In this document: one piece after another, positions 1 through 9,244 of the stretch
How positions within the stretch are numbered: the stretch's first letter is position 1
Layout of the letters: the number at the start of each line of letters is the position of its first letter
Source: Alphaproteobacteria bacterium GWC2_42_16
GTDB lineage: Bacteria > Pseudomonadota > Alphaproteobacteria > UBA9655
NCBI GenBank assembly: GCA_001767835.1
Contig: MEMA01000005.1
Span: 1 to 35,851 of the forward strand
DNA: 35,851 nucleotides
Reading direction: 5' to 3'
The notes under the pieces: generated by a model
What the model was told of the DNA's origin: nothing
The model's input: the letters and a program-made list of their open reading frames with translations, nothing else
The model's database searches: none
Translations under genes and position numbers: made by a program

Positions 1-3000
1 AGGAATTTTCCTTACGTCCCTTATCCAGGCTGTTGCTGGGTTTTGCTCAAGTTGATCAAGGGTGCCATTAATCGTAACTTCCATACCTTCTGTTGATTTT
101 AACGCCATTCCAGGAGTTAAAGAGGTCATTGAATGGGTTGTAGCTGTGCTTCCTTCATCTCTAGCGGAGCGTGTAAATGCACTTTTCTTTTGTCGTTGAG
201 AGGAAGATCCCGAAGAGGATCGTCCACCTTCAAGGCTGATCCGACGAGCTTCAAGCGAGCTTTTATCAGGCTCAGTGACAGAGATGCTTGCTGATTGGAG
301 ACGCGCATCTCCTTTGACTTTGCCAGAAAACCGTTTTTGACTGGAGGTATTCCCTCGCGCAGTACTCCTGCTACTTTGGGTTGAAGTGGTACATTTTTTA
401 CTTCCAAGGAGTCCTTTTTTCTTGTGATGTTGTGAAGAGCTTTCTTCAACGCTATCGTGAACATCCATATCGTAAAAATTTCCTTCTATGCGGAAGCTCG
501 TTTGTTCTCCTGCTGTAAGGTCCATACCTCTAACGATAAGGTCACCATCTGAGGTAAGGGTTGCATCAGTCCCTGAGAGAACGGCTGAGCGTTGGTGTGA
601 GAGCGTATGTCGGTGATAGCTATAATCGTCACCTGAAAAATTAACCTCTGATTCGAGAGGTAAGGACTCTAGAACAACGCCGGATTTCCCGCCGGAAAGA
701 TTGACGCTTTTTCCTGCCGAATATCTCGTGGCTCTGCCATATAAAAGATCGAGTCCTCTAACATGTAAGTTTCCTTGATGAGAAAGGAACCGAGCCTCTG
801 AATGAGGACGATCTTGATATCCCCCAGAAATTCCCTCTCGGGTCATGAGGGTTTGAGAAACAACATTTTGTCCCTCAGCTAGAACATCATCTTTACCCTC
901 AATGGTTCCCGAAAGATTTGAGTGGTTACCGCCCGCTTGAACAACTGTCAGCCCCTCACTTCCCAAAGTTCCTTCCACATTAGAGGTATCTCCTTGAGTT
1001 TTAATATAAAGAGCCTTTGTGCCTAAAACCGTTCCTTCAACGTTTTTGGCTTCCTTTGTTTCCACACAGAGATATGTGGCAAGGATACGTCCAGAAACCA
1101 CTTTAAAGGCTTCCCGAACAGCTTCTTGAAGAATGACGACAGCCGAAAGAACGCGTTCTCCAAAGTCTTCCCAAACCCGATAGATAATGGCAGGATCTTT
1201 GAAATGGTCGATATCTGCTCTTTCAATGAGCTCACGTTGTTGGTGAGAAAGTTGAGCTACGGGGGAAAGGGTGTCCCAACCAACCGGCGCGGGAACTGGC
1301 TTTTTTCCATGAAGGTGTCGAGCACTTAAATAGCCTTGCTCCTCTAATACGCGAGCGAGTAGTTCAGGCGTGGTGATTTTTTGGGAGATGCTTGCAAATC
1401 CAATAGCATCCAAAAAGATCTTGGTTATAAGCTCTGCTAAAAGGGCTGGATGATGGTGCATCCGCTCTCCCCCTGTGAGTAAGGCGTCCCGAAGGAGAGC
1501 AATACGAGGAGGCACTTGTACAAGAAGAGAGGGATTTAAAGTTGCTTCAAATGAAGCAACGTCTTCGGACTTAGGCTCCCAAAGGCCAGGGAGCGCTTCT
1601 ACGCGCCCGAGTGTTTTTTTCTGCCCAAAGGCTTGAGAGAGTTTTTGTTCGAGAGCTTGAACAAAGGTTTCTAGAGGTGACTGTAACGAGGAGGGAGAAG
1701 AAGCTTTAGGATGAAGCTCAGCTCTTATGGCCTCTGATGAAGGCAGATGAACCGGTTTTATTGGAACAATAGCAAACCCTGTTGTTTTCTCTGAATCATG
1801 TCGGAAAAAACTGGGCCCCTCGAGTTCAGAGGAACTAAAGTAATCCGCAACAGGGGTAAATTGAGGAACGGTTTTGGAAAGGTGACTAAGATCTCTTCTT
1901 CCAACATTAGTTAAAGATTCACCCCCAAAATGGGCAAAGTGGGCTTTGATGTCTCCTGTATTGTTCTGATGCCTTGGAAGAGACATTCCTCCTTTTGAAT
2001 AGAGTCTTGCTGGAAATCTTTTCCAAACCATATCATAGGGGACCATTGGGTAAGAAACATGATCCTCAACCGTGGTTTTCTTTTTTCGGTGTCCAATTCT
2101 GTGGTGGCCTTTGTGAGTAGAGGAGCTTGATGATACATGCATTTCCATCATTTCACCAGTTTCATGGAAGTCGCGAGTTAAGTTGTTTAAAAGAGGACCT
2201 TGGGAAGTAGGGCCTTGGAAAGTAAAATATCTCTCAGTGGTAATTGTGCTCCCATCATTTAAAAGGGTGTTGGCTGTAATCACAGCTTTCCCCGCATGGA
2301 AAAGAGCTCCTTCTTTAGTTTTATTTCTATAAATAGGAACATCTTTAACACAGTTTGCCGCATCTAATAGTGGAGGGGTTTTTTGAGATTTCCACCTGTA
2401 GCGATGTCTTTGGGGATGAGGATCAGGGTATTTACGTGTTGCAGGTTGATTGGCATGAAACAGTGTTTTGTTAATAAATTGATTTGATGCTGAGTGTATT
2501 TCTCCTTGGATAGAAACAACCCCATTCTCGTTAAGCACATCCTTAGCAGCATGAAAGGTTACAAGATTCTGAGAACCAGCAATATTTTTCTGACAAAATT
2601 GTGCATCTTGATGGTTGGTAATAGATCCTTGATTCGTTTGAATATCACACTCTCCCCACACCTCCATCTGACCATAATTGTCAAAACCATAGAGGCAATC
2701 AAAAACCGTCTTTCCATAGGAATAAAATGTTCCGTGATTTAAGAATTTTGTGGCTTGAACATGTGTGCCCTTTTGGCCTTGAACATTTCCAAAGTTTGTC
2801 CAGGGGCCCTGAAAATTCAATGTCAGGACGCCTTCCACAAACAGGTTGAAGTTTGTTTGAAACCCACTGGGAACATCCCAGGTAAAATCTCCCTTAATCG
2901 TTAGATTAGCGGGGTTAAGGAGAGGACCCGTTAAATGAACACTGTGTCCAATGGTCTGAGCTTGGCCCTGAAGATCCCAGCCCCCCCTGGTATCAAGGGA

Positions 3001-6000
3001 AAACCTTTCAAGAGGTGTGATCGTAACGTTTTGCAAAGAAAGAGGGTTCGTTCCGGTCTGTTTAATATCTACATTTTTTCCTGCGAGCGTTCCTGCAAGA
3101 GAAAGGGTGGGAGCTTCAACCTTAACAACACCTTCTTCACTCTCGATCTTACTTGTTGGGTGAAGGGTGAGTGTTTGGGATCCAACTAATGTTGATCCTT
3201 TTTTCCCTTTAACCAAACCAGAGTTTTCAACTTGCCCTCCTTGAATGCTTACGGTGCCTTCTACACTTTCAACTTTGCTGGCCGGATGCAATGTTAGAGA
3301 TCGGGATTGGGATTTGGATCCACCTAAGGTCACATCTTTTTTCCCTCTGATAAGGCCTGAACTTTGGATGCGTTCGCCTTGAATTCCTAGGCTTCCTTCT
3401 GAAAGAGTGTTCCCCTGAATATCTACTCTTTTTCCCCTAAGAAGTAATCCAGATCGTCCTACTAGCTTTCCCTGGCTGGTAAGATCCCCAGAGGAAGTTA
3501 AGAGCAGAAATTCACCAGATTGAACTGTCCCACTATTTTGGAAATTTGAGAGATTGTTTGCAGAGAGAGTTTTCTGACTTGAGAAGATTCCCCCGTTATC
3601 CAAATCCTGTACCTGGGGTAAGGCAATTGTTCCTTCTTGAGAAACAAAACTGCCCTTCTCTCTATTTTGTAAGGTTCGAACATCAGGGAAAGAAATATCT
3701 CCACGTGCTTCCATTCGGCCTTCGTTCTCGAAAGAAAGTTGTTTAAAAGTGAGAGTATCTCCAGAAATAAGGCCTCTATTGGAGACCGTAGTTTTTTCTT
3801 CTGCTGAAAGGCTTGACTGGGTTACAATTGCTGCCCCTTCCGCATTGTCAACGTGAGTTGCCCCTAAAATATCAAGGGATCCACTCGTTTGAATTAAACC
3901 TTGCGGTTCATTGCTAAGATATTGACCTTGAAATTGCGCCTCTTTAGCAAATACTCTCCCACGGTTTGCTAGAGTATGGAGATCGACCGTGAGTCTTCCT
4001 TTACCTTGTAAAAGAGTATTGTTCGTAAATGTCCCAGGTCCTGTTAGCAAACACGTATCTTCACTTTCCATCAAGCCATCATTTGAAAAAGATTTTTCTG
4101 TACGCATGGTGAGGGATGCTTTGCCTGCGATCACTCCCTTTGTTTGATTTTTTCCTGTGAAAACTGTAAGTGAAACAGTTCCTTCTGGAGAGGTGATTTT
4201 TCCAGTATTTGAAAGTTGAGTTGTTTTTACGTCTGTGGCTTTTTGTCCTTGAACAACACCTGCATTATCAAAAGACTCTGTTCTTACGGCAAGAGTCTTC
4301 TCTGCAACGACAACCCCTTCGGGACTATTTTGAACGGTTTTCGTTTCAACAGAAACATCTTCCTGTGAAGAAACAACACCGTCATTGGACAATCTACCTT
4401 GACCTCTAACTGTCAGGGATTTAGGAGTTTCAATTCGACCAAATTCGGTTAGGCTTTTTCTGGCATTTGTAAAGAGCTCGCCAATAGTGAGATCAATTCC
4501 ATCTTGTCCAAAGATAAGGCGTTGGTTTATACCACAATTCGTTACAATAGAAAGGAGCCCTCCAAGAGCGTTTAGTAAACCATAGTTCTCCAACTCTTGA
4601 ACTGTAACTGAAACTGCCCCTTTTCTTCCCTCAATCACTCCGTTATTTGTAACCTTGGAGCTAGATGTTAGAGCGACGCTTCCTTCAGAAAGCATAAGTC
4701 CAAGGTTATCAAGGCCGCTCTTTAGTTGATCAAAAATGAGAGCCCCAAAAGCTCGAACAATACCTCTATTCTCAAAGCCTTGAAGGTGGGACTCAATTAT
4801 ATCGCTCTTATTGAGAGCTCCGTCTTTCTCATTTTTAAAAGTTCCATTCCCCTCAAGTTTAATAAGCCTTCCACCCACCATATGTCCTAAGTTTGTAAAG
4901 AGATCAGTGATCGTTAAGAGAAGAGATGTTGAGGCAAGGAGCCCTTTCAATTGATCCCTGCGAGATCTATCAATCGCCTCATTTGTGGCTCCGGTATTTG
5001 ATCCTGCATGAGTTTGAACCCATACTTTAGGGCTTATAATCAGACCTTTATTGTCAAAATCTGTGGGTGGTTCTGTTCTTGGAGAAGAGGGGGATGATTG
5101 AGTGCGGATGTGAATTTGTTCTTGTGCAACCATTTGTCCAAGATTGGTGGTTTTTCGAGAAGCACAATCTATTGATGTTTGACTTTCTAATCTTCCTAAA
5201 TTTTGAACCTCACATTGGCCCTGAAGAAACATGCCTTCATGAGCCCATATTAAAGCGCCCCGTGCATTGAAAAACAATTGCTTGACCCTAAGCCCTACGT
5301 CTTCAAGGCTAAAGATTTTTTCAAAATTTTCAAAAGCCCGGGTAGTTAAGTGAAAAGTTTTTGAGAAAATTGATTGTTGGTTGGCAAAGCTGTCTGATGA
5401 TATCTCTCCAAGGTTTGGAAGATACCAAACGCCTGTGTTTGAATTTAGATATGCCTTAAAGCATAAATTTGCTGTTTTGCGTGCGACGACATCCCCTTCA
5501 TTTTTTACACTTCCCATCATCATTGTAAGATGAAGGGCATCAATAAGTCCTCGTGATGTTTGATTTTCCTGGTTATGTAGAAGGCCGTCCCCTATAAACT
5601 TAAGAATTCCATGAGATATAATTTGTCCGCTTGGAGCATTGACGAAGCTTTGTCGTTTACCTCGCCCAAGAATATAACCTTCTTGTAAGATATCAATGAT
5701 TCTTATATTCTCTAGCTCTCCTGTAACTAATGAAAAGATCCTTGAGGACATGAGGCCTCTATTGCTTGTCTGTCTTATAACTCTAAGATCTAGCTGATCA
5801 CTTTCTAGTGTTCCTTCGCCATCATTTGTAAGGTCTTCTAAGCAGCGCATTGTGAGATTTTTATTTGCATGAATTTGGTTTTTATTAAGCAATGCCCTTG
5901 CTTTTATCGTCAGAGAATCAGCTGTCATAGATCCTTGAGGACCTATAGGGAAGGCATTAAGGAAAAAACCTACGTCTAGGATTTTAAAATCTCCTTCCCA

Positions 6001-6729
6001 GGTTATGAATGTATGAAAGGGTGATGTTGTTGTTTGGCGGATATAATCATTGGTAAAGTCGTTTCTATGAAGATTCAAAAAGCTCCCGTGGCGTCCAAAG
6101 ATTCGCCCCTCATTTGTAAAGTTCCCCTCCCATATATCTGCTTGTCTTTGAATGTGAATCTGCCCTTCAGGGGCATTTTTTATTCCATTTGGCCCTGTTA
6201 AGGAAAGTTCACCGACAGTTAAGGGACTATAAAGGGTAATGCTGCTGCCATTAAGAGAAAGCTTTCTGGCTTTAATAGCTCGTCTATCTGTAAGGATTTC
6301 TCCAAAGGTTTTAATACTTAAATGCTTTGAAAAATTTCCCCCTTGAAGCAAGGCTAATCCATATGCGTTTAAATGAAGAGAGAATTTGTCCCCCTCAAGC
6401 GCGGAATGGATATGCACTGTTTTGAAATCTGAGCTAAGCCCTACACCAACTTCATCAGGGCCAGTGAAAATGGGGGGCTTTTTAAATCGAAGAAGAGAAG
6501 GAGAGTCTGCATCAAAGATGCCTTTGAAAATTTTGCTCCCTCCTTTTAATACCTTTAAACGTAAGGAAGACGATTGGAGGGGCTCTTGTTTTAGAGAGGG
6601 AGGGGCTTTGGAAGGCCTAAGATCCTCTACTTTTTCAAAAAGGATTTCGATATCTCCAGAAGCAGCCTGGAGAACATAAATGTTGATGTGCTGAAAAATA
6701 AGCAGCAAACATAAGATTTTTTTGAACAT
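1..6729 (-). CDS. giant filamentous-haemagglutinin-like surface/secreted protein, partial (runs off left edge)
   Basis: One frame stays open from ATG 6729 to base 1, giving 2243 codons with no stop, so the C-terminus lies outside the window. GGGAGGG (6732-6738) sits just before the start. Residues 1-23 form a signal peptide (MFKKILCLLLIF, then a break near QAASG). The body is built of short repeats of the type 'N.G.I.G...L' typical of FHA beta-helices, for example around residues 800-1000 (VQNSPEGVV, FDNAGVVQG, LSNTGKI). Two near-identical blocks lie around residues 1105-1205, recurring as VENSGLVKGKKGSTLVGS and SSGLIRGKKDVTLGGS. His/Lys/Ser-rich stretches near residues 1540 and 2100 (HHKKKGLLGSKK) resemble those of haemagglutinin repeats. 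I see no clear N-terminal two-partner-secretion domain and no TpsB partner nearby. Likely an adhesin or secreted effector. The family assignment is good; the function is inferred. Confidence 0.85.
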   Translation of the reverse strand, partial: MFKKILCLLLIFQHINIYVLQAASGDIEILFEKVEDLRPSKAPPSLKQEPLQSSSLRLKVLKGGSKIFKGIFDADSPSLLRFKKPPIFTGPDEVGVGLSSDFKTVHIHSALEGDKFSLHLNAYGLALLQGGNFSKHLSIKTFGEILTDRRAIKARKLSLNGSSITLYSPLTVGELSLTGPNGIKNAPEGQIHIQRQADIWEGNFTNEGRIFGRHGSFLNLHRNDFTNDYIRQTTTSPFHTFITWEGDFKILDVGFFLNAFPIGPQGSMTADSLTIKARALLNKNQIHANKNLTMRCLEDLTNDGEGTLESDQLDLRVIRQTSNRGLMSSRIFSLVTGELENIRIIDILQEGYILGRGKRQSFVNAPSGQIISHGILKFIGDGLLHNQENQTSRGLIDALHLTMMMGSVKNEGDVVARKTANLCFKAYLNSNTGVWYLPNLGEISSDSFANQQSIFSKTFHLTTRAFENFEKIFSLEDVGLRVKQLFFNARGALIWAHEGMFLQGQCEVQNLGRLESQTSIDCASRKTTNLGQMVAQEQIHIRTQSSPSSPRTEPPTDFDNKGLIISPKVWVQTHAGSNTGATNEAIDRSRRDQLKGLLASTSLLLTITDLFTNLGHMVGGRLIKLEGNGTFKNEKDGALNKSDIIESHLQGFENRGIVRAFGALIFDQLKSGLDNLGLMLSEGSVALTSSSKVTNNGVIEGRKGAVSVTVQELENYGLLNALGGLLSIVTNCGINQRLIFGQDGIDLTIGELFTNARKSLTEFGRIETPKSLTVRGQGRLSNDGVVSSQEDVSVETKTVQNSPEGVVVAEKTLAVRTESFDNAGVVQGQKATDVKTTQLSNTGKITSPEGTVSLTVFTGKNQTKGVIAGKASLTMRTEKSFSNDGLMESEDTCLLTGPGTFTNNTLLQGKGRLTVDLHTLANRGRVFAKEAQFQGQYLSNEPQGLIQTSGSLDILGATHVDNAEGAAIVTQSSLSAEEKTTVSNRGLISGDTLTFKQLSFENEGRMEARGDISFPDVRTLQNREKGSFVSQEGTIALPQVQDLDNGGIFSSQKTLSANNLSNFQNSGTVQSGEFLLLTSSGDLTSQGKLVGRSGLLLRGKRVDIQGNTLSEGSLGIQGERIQSSGLIRGKKDVTLGGSKSQSRSLTLHPASKVESVEGTVSIQGGQVENSGLVKGKKGSTLVGSQTLTLHPTSKIESEEGVVKVEAPTLSLAGTLAGKNVDIKQTGTNPLSLQNVTITPLERFSLDTRGGWDLQGQAQTIGHSVHLTGPLLNPANLTIKGDFTWDVPSGFQTNFNLFVEGVLTLNFQGPWTNFGNVQGQKGTHVQATKFLNHGTFYSYGKTVFDCLYGFDNYGQMEVWGECDIQTNQGSITNHQDAQFCQKNIAGSQNLVTFHAAKDVLNENGVVSIQGEIHSASNQFINKTLFHANQPATRKYPDPHPQRHRYRWKSQKTPPLLDAANCVKDVPIYRNKTKEGALFHAGKAVITANTLLNDGSTITTERYFTFQGPTSQGPLLNNLTRDFHETGEMMEMHVSSSSSTHKGHHRIGHRKKKTTVEDHVSYPMVPYDMVWKRFPARLYSKGGMSLPRHQNNTGDIKAHFAHFGGESLTNVGRRDLSHLSKTVPQFTPVADYFSSSELEGPSFFRHDSEKTTGFAIVPIKPVHLPSSEAIRAELHPKASSPSSLQSPLETFVQALEQKLSQAFGQKKTLGRVEALPGLWEPKSEDVASFEATLNPSLLVQVPPRIALLRDALLTGGERMHHHPALLAELITKIFLDAIGFASISQKITTPELLARVLEEQGYLSARHLHGKKPVPAPVGWDTLSPVAQLSHQQRELIERADIDHFKDPAIIYRVWEDFGERVLSAVVILQEAVREAFKVVSGRILATYLCVETKEAKNVEGTVLGTKALYIKTQGDTSNVEGTLGSEGLTVVQAGGNHSNLSGTIEGKDDVLAEGQNVVSQTLMTREGISGGYQDRPHSEARFLSHQGNLHVRGLDLLYGRATRYSAGKSVNLSGGKSGVVLESLPLESEVNFSGDDYSYHRHTLSHQRSAVLSGTDATLTSDGDLIVRGMDLTAGEQTSFRIEGNFYDMDVHDSVEESSSQHHKKKGLLGSKKCTTSTQSSRSTARGNTSSQKRFSGKVKGDARLQSASISVTEPDKSSLEARRISLEGGRSSSGSSSQRQKKSAFTRSARDEGSTATTHSMTSLTPGMALKSTEGMEVTINGTLDQLEQNPATAWIRDVRKIP

Positions 6730-7004
6730 AACCCTCCCAAATAAGAATTGATAAAGCGTTGCTCATTTGCGAAGACACAAAATACAAGGAGGCACATGAG
6801 CAACACTCGAGCGTAAGCAAAAGGCGTTTTGCTTCCTATACTCAAAAAATAAGTAATCCTGGATTAGGCAGGGATTAATCATTTAGGGATTAGGCGTAGA
6901 ACCATTGTTTTCCATAGGCTTTTGAGGACGTCATAAAGAACGACTTGAATTATTATCAAACAGCGTTGAGAAAAAGGTATTCATTGGCAGGAAAAAACCA
7001 TTTT
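6730..7004. other. non-coding leader region upstream of the haemagglutinin-like gene
   Basis: No convincing gene. It holds a perfect hairpin at 6815-6834 (AAGCAAAA, loop GGCG, TTTTGCTT) about 85 bp upstream of the giant gene's start, and GGATTAGGC twice (6861-6869, 6887-6895). A hydrophobic ORF on the minus strand (6845-6627) overlaps the start of the giant gene in another frame and is most likely a shadow. The hairpin could be a 5'-UTR structure of the giant gene; that role is an inference. Confidence 0.4.
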
Positions 7005-7211
7005 TTATTTCACAAACATTTGCCCAACAATATTAGAAGCTTTAATGAGGTCTTCTTTGGCTAAATGTGCATACCGTGTGGTGGTGCGAATATTTTTATG
7101 TCCCAACAATTTGGCAACTTGATAAAGATCTAGGCCTTGTTTAATAGCAAATGAAGCAAAGCTATGCCTTAAATCGTGGATCCTCAGCTGCTGAAATAAC
7201 CCGGAATACCA
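7005..7211 (-). pseudogene. tyrosine recombinase/integrase, C-terminal remnant
   Basis: About 68 codons are open between an in-frame stop at 7212-7214 and the natural stop at 7005-7007. The peptide has the C-terminal catalytic signature of tyrosine recombinases: RIHDLRHSFASFAI (the H-x-x-R box), LGHKNIRTTTRYAHL (second His and nucleophile Tyr) and then a short tail. The N-terminal SAM-like domain and the first catalytic Arg and Lys are absent, so the fragment cannot work. It lies on the 3' side of the tRNA-Lys gene, as expected for the integrase of an element that used that tRNA as its attachment site. Identification is firm from the motifs; the link to the tRNA is inferred. Confidence 0.88.
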
Positions 7212-7230
7212 TTAACTAGCAACAGGTGGT

Positions 7231-7503
7231 TACAGAATAAAACGGCTGCAAATGCGTACTGCAAAGGCTCTCCGAGAAAAACGCTATGGTAGAGTGAGGA
7301 CTTTACGATAGCTTTTAACCCACTCGTTTTCTACTAAATTATTAACGGTTAAGCGAGTGGTTTCAAATACGGGAGCCAAAACCCTTGGTGTTGATAGTGT
7401 TCTTTGGAAAACGCCAGAACGGAGGATGAAAACGGCTAAATCACTACAGAGAAGAGGGTACAGCCCCCTTCCTTTGCGACGAATATATATTTCTAAAAGT
7501 AAA
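7231..7503 (+). pseudogene. group II intron reverse transcriptase (maturase), N-terminal remnant
   Basis: Read from TAC 7231, the frame gives RIKRLQMRTAKALREKRYG, an in-frame TAG at 7309-7311, then LLTHSFSTKLLTVKRVVSN, TGAKTLGVDSVLWKTPE and RRGYSPLPLRRIYISKSKG. This is the conserved N-terminal region (RT-0/RT-1: TPGVDG-like, W.TPE, RRGY.P.PLRRIYIPK) of bacterial group II intron-encoded proteins. Similarity stops near 7503, before the YADD-bearing palm, and the stop codon inside shows decay. It sits back to back with the integrase remnant, so one mobile element seems to have been inserted into or beside another before both decayed. No intron RNA domain V was recognised nearby. Confidence 0.8.
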
Positions 7504-7602
7504 GGAGTCTCATCTTTAAAAACGACTTTTTCATCTGCTACCTATATGCTACCTAGACAATTTCCCTGATTTTCTCAACCCCTCTGAACCTCTTGATTTC
7601 CC

Positions 7603-7678
7603 TGGTAGGCGCTGCGGGATTCGAACCCACGACCCTCTGATTAAAAGTCAGATGCTCTACCAACTGAGCTAAGCGCCC
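7603..7678 (-). tRNA. tRNA-Lys (anticodon UUU)
   Basis: The minus strand reads GGGCGCTTAGCTCAGTTGG at the 5' end. The anticodon arm is CTGACTTTTAATCAG, whose loop CTTTTAA contains anticodon TTT (Lys). The T arm is GTGGGTTCGAATCCC, and the gene ends AGCGCCTACCA with CCA encoded. The acceptor stem pairs over seven positions, the first a G-U. The 3' end faces the integrase and intron remnants. Confidence 0.97.
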
Positions 7679-7714
7679 GAATGACGGGAACCATATAAGT
7701 TACTTAAAGTAAGG

Positions 7715-8599
7715 TCAACCCTTATCGTGCTCCTTTTCTTTAGATTTGGAAAACACAATCATGAGTCCTGATGCAATGATAATACCACATCCTATAATCA
7801 AAGACTTAGTCGGCCAATTTCCCCACAAGATGATGTCTAGAAAAACGCTCCAAAGAATGGCGGAATAAATCATGGGCGCTAAAATTCCAGGAGGAGCGTA
7901 ACAATAAGCGAGCACAATACAAAGCTGGCCTAAACCACCTCCAAAACCTAAAGAAAGGAGAGCAATCCATCCAGTGAGATCTGGGGTTACCCATACAAAA
8001 GGGAGAATGAAAAGAAGAATAAGGGAGGGAAGAAGGCTCCCCAAAAAAGTAATCATTAAGCTATTGTGGGTGGTGGATAAAAGACGTCCATAAATATTAC
8101 ACATTGATTCCATAAAGGCTGCACTTATGACAAAAAGCGCCCCGTAATGAAAAATGCCACTCGTAGGTTTGGCAATCACAATAACACCTATAAATCCAAT
8201 CCCCACAGCAAGCCATTGGATGGTCGTGACTTTTTCTCGCAAAATAGGATATGAAAGAATCACAAGGAAAAGCGTGGAAGAAAAATAAAGAGCCATTGAA
8301 TCGGAGAGGGGCAAAAGGCCGATTCCTAAGAAGAGCACAGGAAGAGCGAGGGCAATAAGGATGGCCCTCAAGAGATGGATTTTCCATTGAGATGGGGATG
8401 GCAACATCCATTGACCTCGAAGGCTTAAAAGAAGGCTAATGGGAAGGCATGCAAAAAAGCATCGAAAAAAGACAAGTTGAATGGGGTTATAGTCGACTGT
8501 TATGTCCTTTACAATTGCATTGATAACGGAAAAAATAAACATGCCTCCCAACATATAAAGGATGCCGGGTTTAAAAGATTGAGGAGACGAATGTATCAT
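7715..8599 (-). CDS. DMT-superfamily (EamA) membrane transporter
   Basis: A 294-aa, highly hydrophobic protein with about ten predicted membrane helices arranged as two EamA repeats, roughly residues 13-140 and 150-285. The first repeat begins with a typical helix (ILYMLGGMFIFSVINAIVKD) and the second with GALFVISAAFMESMCNIYGR. The family exports or imports small metabolites at the inner membrane. In Rickettsia a member carries S-adenosylmethionine, but nothing here fixes the substrate. GAGGA lies about seven bases before the ATG. The gene follows secB by 42 bp on the same strand, so the two may share a transcript. Family assignment is firm, substrate unknown. Confidence 0.88.
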   Translation of the reverse strand: MIHSSPQSFKPGILYMLGGMFIFSVINAIVKDITVDYNPIQLVFFRCFFACLPISLLLSLRGQWMLPSPSQWKIHLLRAILIALALPVLFLGIGLLPLSDSMALYFSSTLFLVILSYPILREKVTTIQWLAVGIGFIGVIVIAKPTSGIFHYGALFVISAAFMESMCNIYGRLLSTTHNSLMITFLGSLLPSLILLFILPFVWVTPDLTGWIALLSLGFGGGLGQLCIVLAYCYAPPGILAPMIYSAILWSVFLDIILWGNWPTKSLIIGCGIIIASGLMIVFSKSKEKEHDKG

Positions 8600-8641
8600 T
8601 CTAAATCCTCTACCTTAGTCATTAAGGCCATGTTGGATTAC

Positions 8642-9154
8642 TTATTGCAGCGTTTCTGGCTGGGTTGGTTTGCTAATGTCTTTTTGTTCTTGTGAGACTT
8701 GTTGTTGATAAAGTTCCGCAAAATCAACTGGAGTTAAAAGAAGGGAAGGATATCCCGCCTCTTGAGTTGTTGTTGCAATAATATTGCGGGCAAAAGGAAA
8801 AAGAATCCGAGGGCATTCAATCATTAAAATAGGGCGAAGGTATTCTTCAGGAACCTCGTTGCCAATAGTAAAAGCTCCCGCATATTCCAGATCAAGAAGA
8901 AAAACTTGATTTTCCTTCCTTTTTGCGTCTACACGAATGCGTAACACGACCTCATAAGACCGATCGGCAATATTATGGGCTTGGGCTTCAATATTAACAG
9001 AGATAGCAGGTCGTTCCTCAACTGCTGTTTGGGTTAAAGGAGAGGGGTTTTCAAAGGAAAGGTCTTTGATATATTGCGCATTAACCATTAAGGGAGCTTG
9101 GGTTTCTGTCTTAGGAGTTGGGTTTTCCTTACTATTTGTCTTTTTTTTCGCCAT
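8642..9154 (-). CDS. secB: protein-export chaperone SecB
   Basis: A 170-aa protein matching SecB along most of its length. It has NAQYIKDLSFENP near the N-terminus, LDLEYAGAFTI and VPEEYLRPILMIECPRILFP in the middle, and PVDFAELYQQQ near the end. The tetrameric chaperone keeps preproteins unfolded in the cytoplasm and hands them to SecA, consistent with the signal-peptide proteins elsewhere in the window. I chose ATG 9154 because AAAGGA lies about six bases upstream. An upstream in-frame TTG at 9169 would overlap that ribosome-binding site. The N-terminus is a Lys-rich low-complexity extension (MAKKKTNSKENPTPKTE) of some 25 residues, and the C-terminus is polar and Gln-rich. Confidence 0.96.
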   Translation of the reverse strand: MAKKKTNSKENPTPKTETQAPLMVNAQYIKDLSFENPSPLTQTAVEERPAISVNIEAQAHNIADRSYEVVLRIRVDAKRKENQVFLLDLEYAGAFTIGNEVPEEYLRPILMIECPRILFPFARNIIATTTQEAGYPSLLLTPVDFAELYQQQVSQEQKDISKPTQPETLQ

Positions 9155-9244
9155 GGAATTTCCTTTCAAAATGATAGGACCACACTAAGGGAAGTCATGG
9201 GGGAAAACAAGCCAAAGCTCATGACCTAACAAACTTTTATGTAC

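Noticed and set aside
3120-3420. Repeated DNA blocks considered as a possible CRISPR or satellite
   Set aside because: They encode repeated FHA-type protein motifs in one continuous frame with drifting sequence; there are no constant repeats with unique spacers.
6627-6845. 72-aa hydrophobic ORF on the minus strand at the start of the giant gene
   Set aside because: It overlaps the signal peptide region of the giant haemagglutinin-like gene in another frame; the giant gene has the better start context and a coding body of 2243 codons.
7284-7541. Minus-strand open frame of 86 codons without ATG beside the integrase remnant
   Set aside because: The opposite strand encodes clear group II intron RT motifs; this frame has no start and no recognisable motifs.
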